The notes beneath the pieces were generated by a model that ran no database searches, had not been told where the DNA came from, and was given only the letters and a program-made list of their open reading frames with translations. Below, piece after piece: positions 4,983 to 5,371 of a DNA stretch of 5,371 nt (position 1 is the stretch's first letter; every line of letters begins with the position of its first letter). The translations under genes were made by a program, and so were the position numbers. The DNA is taken from the NCBI GenBank assembly GCA_029260155.1, contig JAJDDU010000481.1, positions 1 to 5,371 on the forward strand, written 5' to 3'. The stretch is from Phycisphaerae bacterium (GTDB lineage Bacteria > Planctomycetota > Phycisphaerae > UBA1845).

Positions 4983-5371
4983 ATGAAGCGCGGGCCGATA
5001 GCTTTCTCGATAGTCTTTCTTTCATTGATAGTGGCATTGTTCGCGATGCCTGTCCCGGCCGACGTTACGCCTGTCGGATCGAGTGGCGGACCGAGCGTGT
5101 CGGACATCTTGGCCACGCTGTACACGAACGGCGAGACCATTACGCGCGTCGACGATTTCGTCGACGGTGCCGATCCCGATGACGAGGGCTTGGCGCTTGA
5201 GTTGATGCACGGTGTCGGGTTCACGGGGCGCACGGATCAGACGTGGACCGACGGCATCGTCATCGTCAATGCGCGGGCTCGTTATGCGGGATTCTCACAG
5301 GTTTTCGGTTGGGAGCGCGACGGGAACGAGACGGAGCTCTTTGAAGTCTCGGGGTCCGGCTTCGGTGTTTC
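4983..5371 (+). CDS. Secreted protein of unknown function (3' end cut off by the window edge)
   Basis: Seen: 129 codons from ATG 4983 to the window edge, uninterrupted. A classic signal peptide is present: MKRG, a hydrophobic core (5-21), then AMPVPA-D with a likely signal-peptidase I site after Ala26 (Val at -3, Ala at -1). GGAGGT (4968-4973) lies 9 nt before the ATG, which fixes the start. The mature part is acidic, rich in Gly, Thr and Asp and cysteine-free so far, for example DDFVDGADPDDEG (57-69) and ARARYAGFSQVFGW (97-110). The YAGFSQVFG stretch recalls repetitive extracytoplasmic proteins of planctomycetes that often end in PEP-CTERM sorting signals. That is a resemblance from memory, and the diagnostic C-terminus is outside the window. 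Transcribed away from pyrC, so probably functionally separate. The gene is real; its role is unknown. Confidence 0.82.
   Translation, partial: MKRGPIAFSIVFLSLIVALFAMPVPADVTPVGSSGGPSVSDILATLYTNGETITRVDDFVDGADPDDEGLALELMHGVGFTGRTDQTWTDGIVIVNARARYAGFSQVFGWERDGNETELFEVSGSGFGV

Noticed and set aside
4856..5233. Minus-strand open frame of 125 codons
   Set aside because: It overlaps the secreted-protein gene, which has a strong ribosome-binding site and a signal peptide. The antisense translation has no motif.
1..5371. tRNA, rRNA, CRISPR array, insertion sequence or attachment site
   Set aside because: No clover-leaf arms with a TTCRANY-like loop, rRNA-like sequence, regularly spaced repeats, transposase motifs or terminal repeats were seen.

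Overview
The window suggests a GC-rich Gram-negative-type bacterium. The gene content fits Planctomycetota best, perhaps a Phycisphaerae-like lineage. The reasons are a bacterial mreB-mreC pair, a single-pass coiled-coil protein with a small C-terminal beta domain, a tiny single-pass membrane protein beside mreB, and a divergent secreted protein that resembles planctomycete extracytoplasmic (possibly PEP-CTERM-type) proteins. This assignment is inferred from gene content and style; no rRNA or other marker gene is present.

Almost everything lies on the minus strand. Read in the direction of transcription (right to left), the order is: pyrC, a class I dihydroorotase of de novo pyrimidine synthesis (4630-3287); an intergenic stretch with a good sigma70-like promoter (3245-3217) and a small leader hairpin; a 299-aa single-pass coiled-coil envelope protein (3064-2165); an intergenic stretch with an 11-nt inverted repeat; a 49-aa single-pass membrane protein (2034-1885); mreB (1821-763); an 8-bp hairpin in the 37-nt gap; and mreC (725 to the left edge, incomplete).

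The right end holds one plus-strand gene, running from 4983 off the window. It encodes a protein with a clear signal peptide. The divergent region between it and pyrC is about 350 bases long and contains two perfect palindromes but no convincing gene.

The likely functional unit is a cell-shape/envelope cluster. MreB is the cytoplasmic actin-like filament and MreC is its single-pass periplasmic partner. The two membrane proteins just upstream (coiled-coil and small TM) are candidates for accessory parts of the same morphogenetic complex. pyrC precedes the cluster but appears to be a separate transcription unit, given the 222-bp gap and the promoter within it. No RNA genes, mobile elements, CRISPR arrays or convincing intrinsic terminators were seen.
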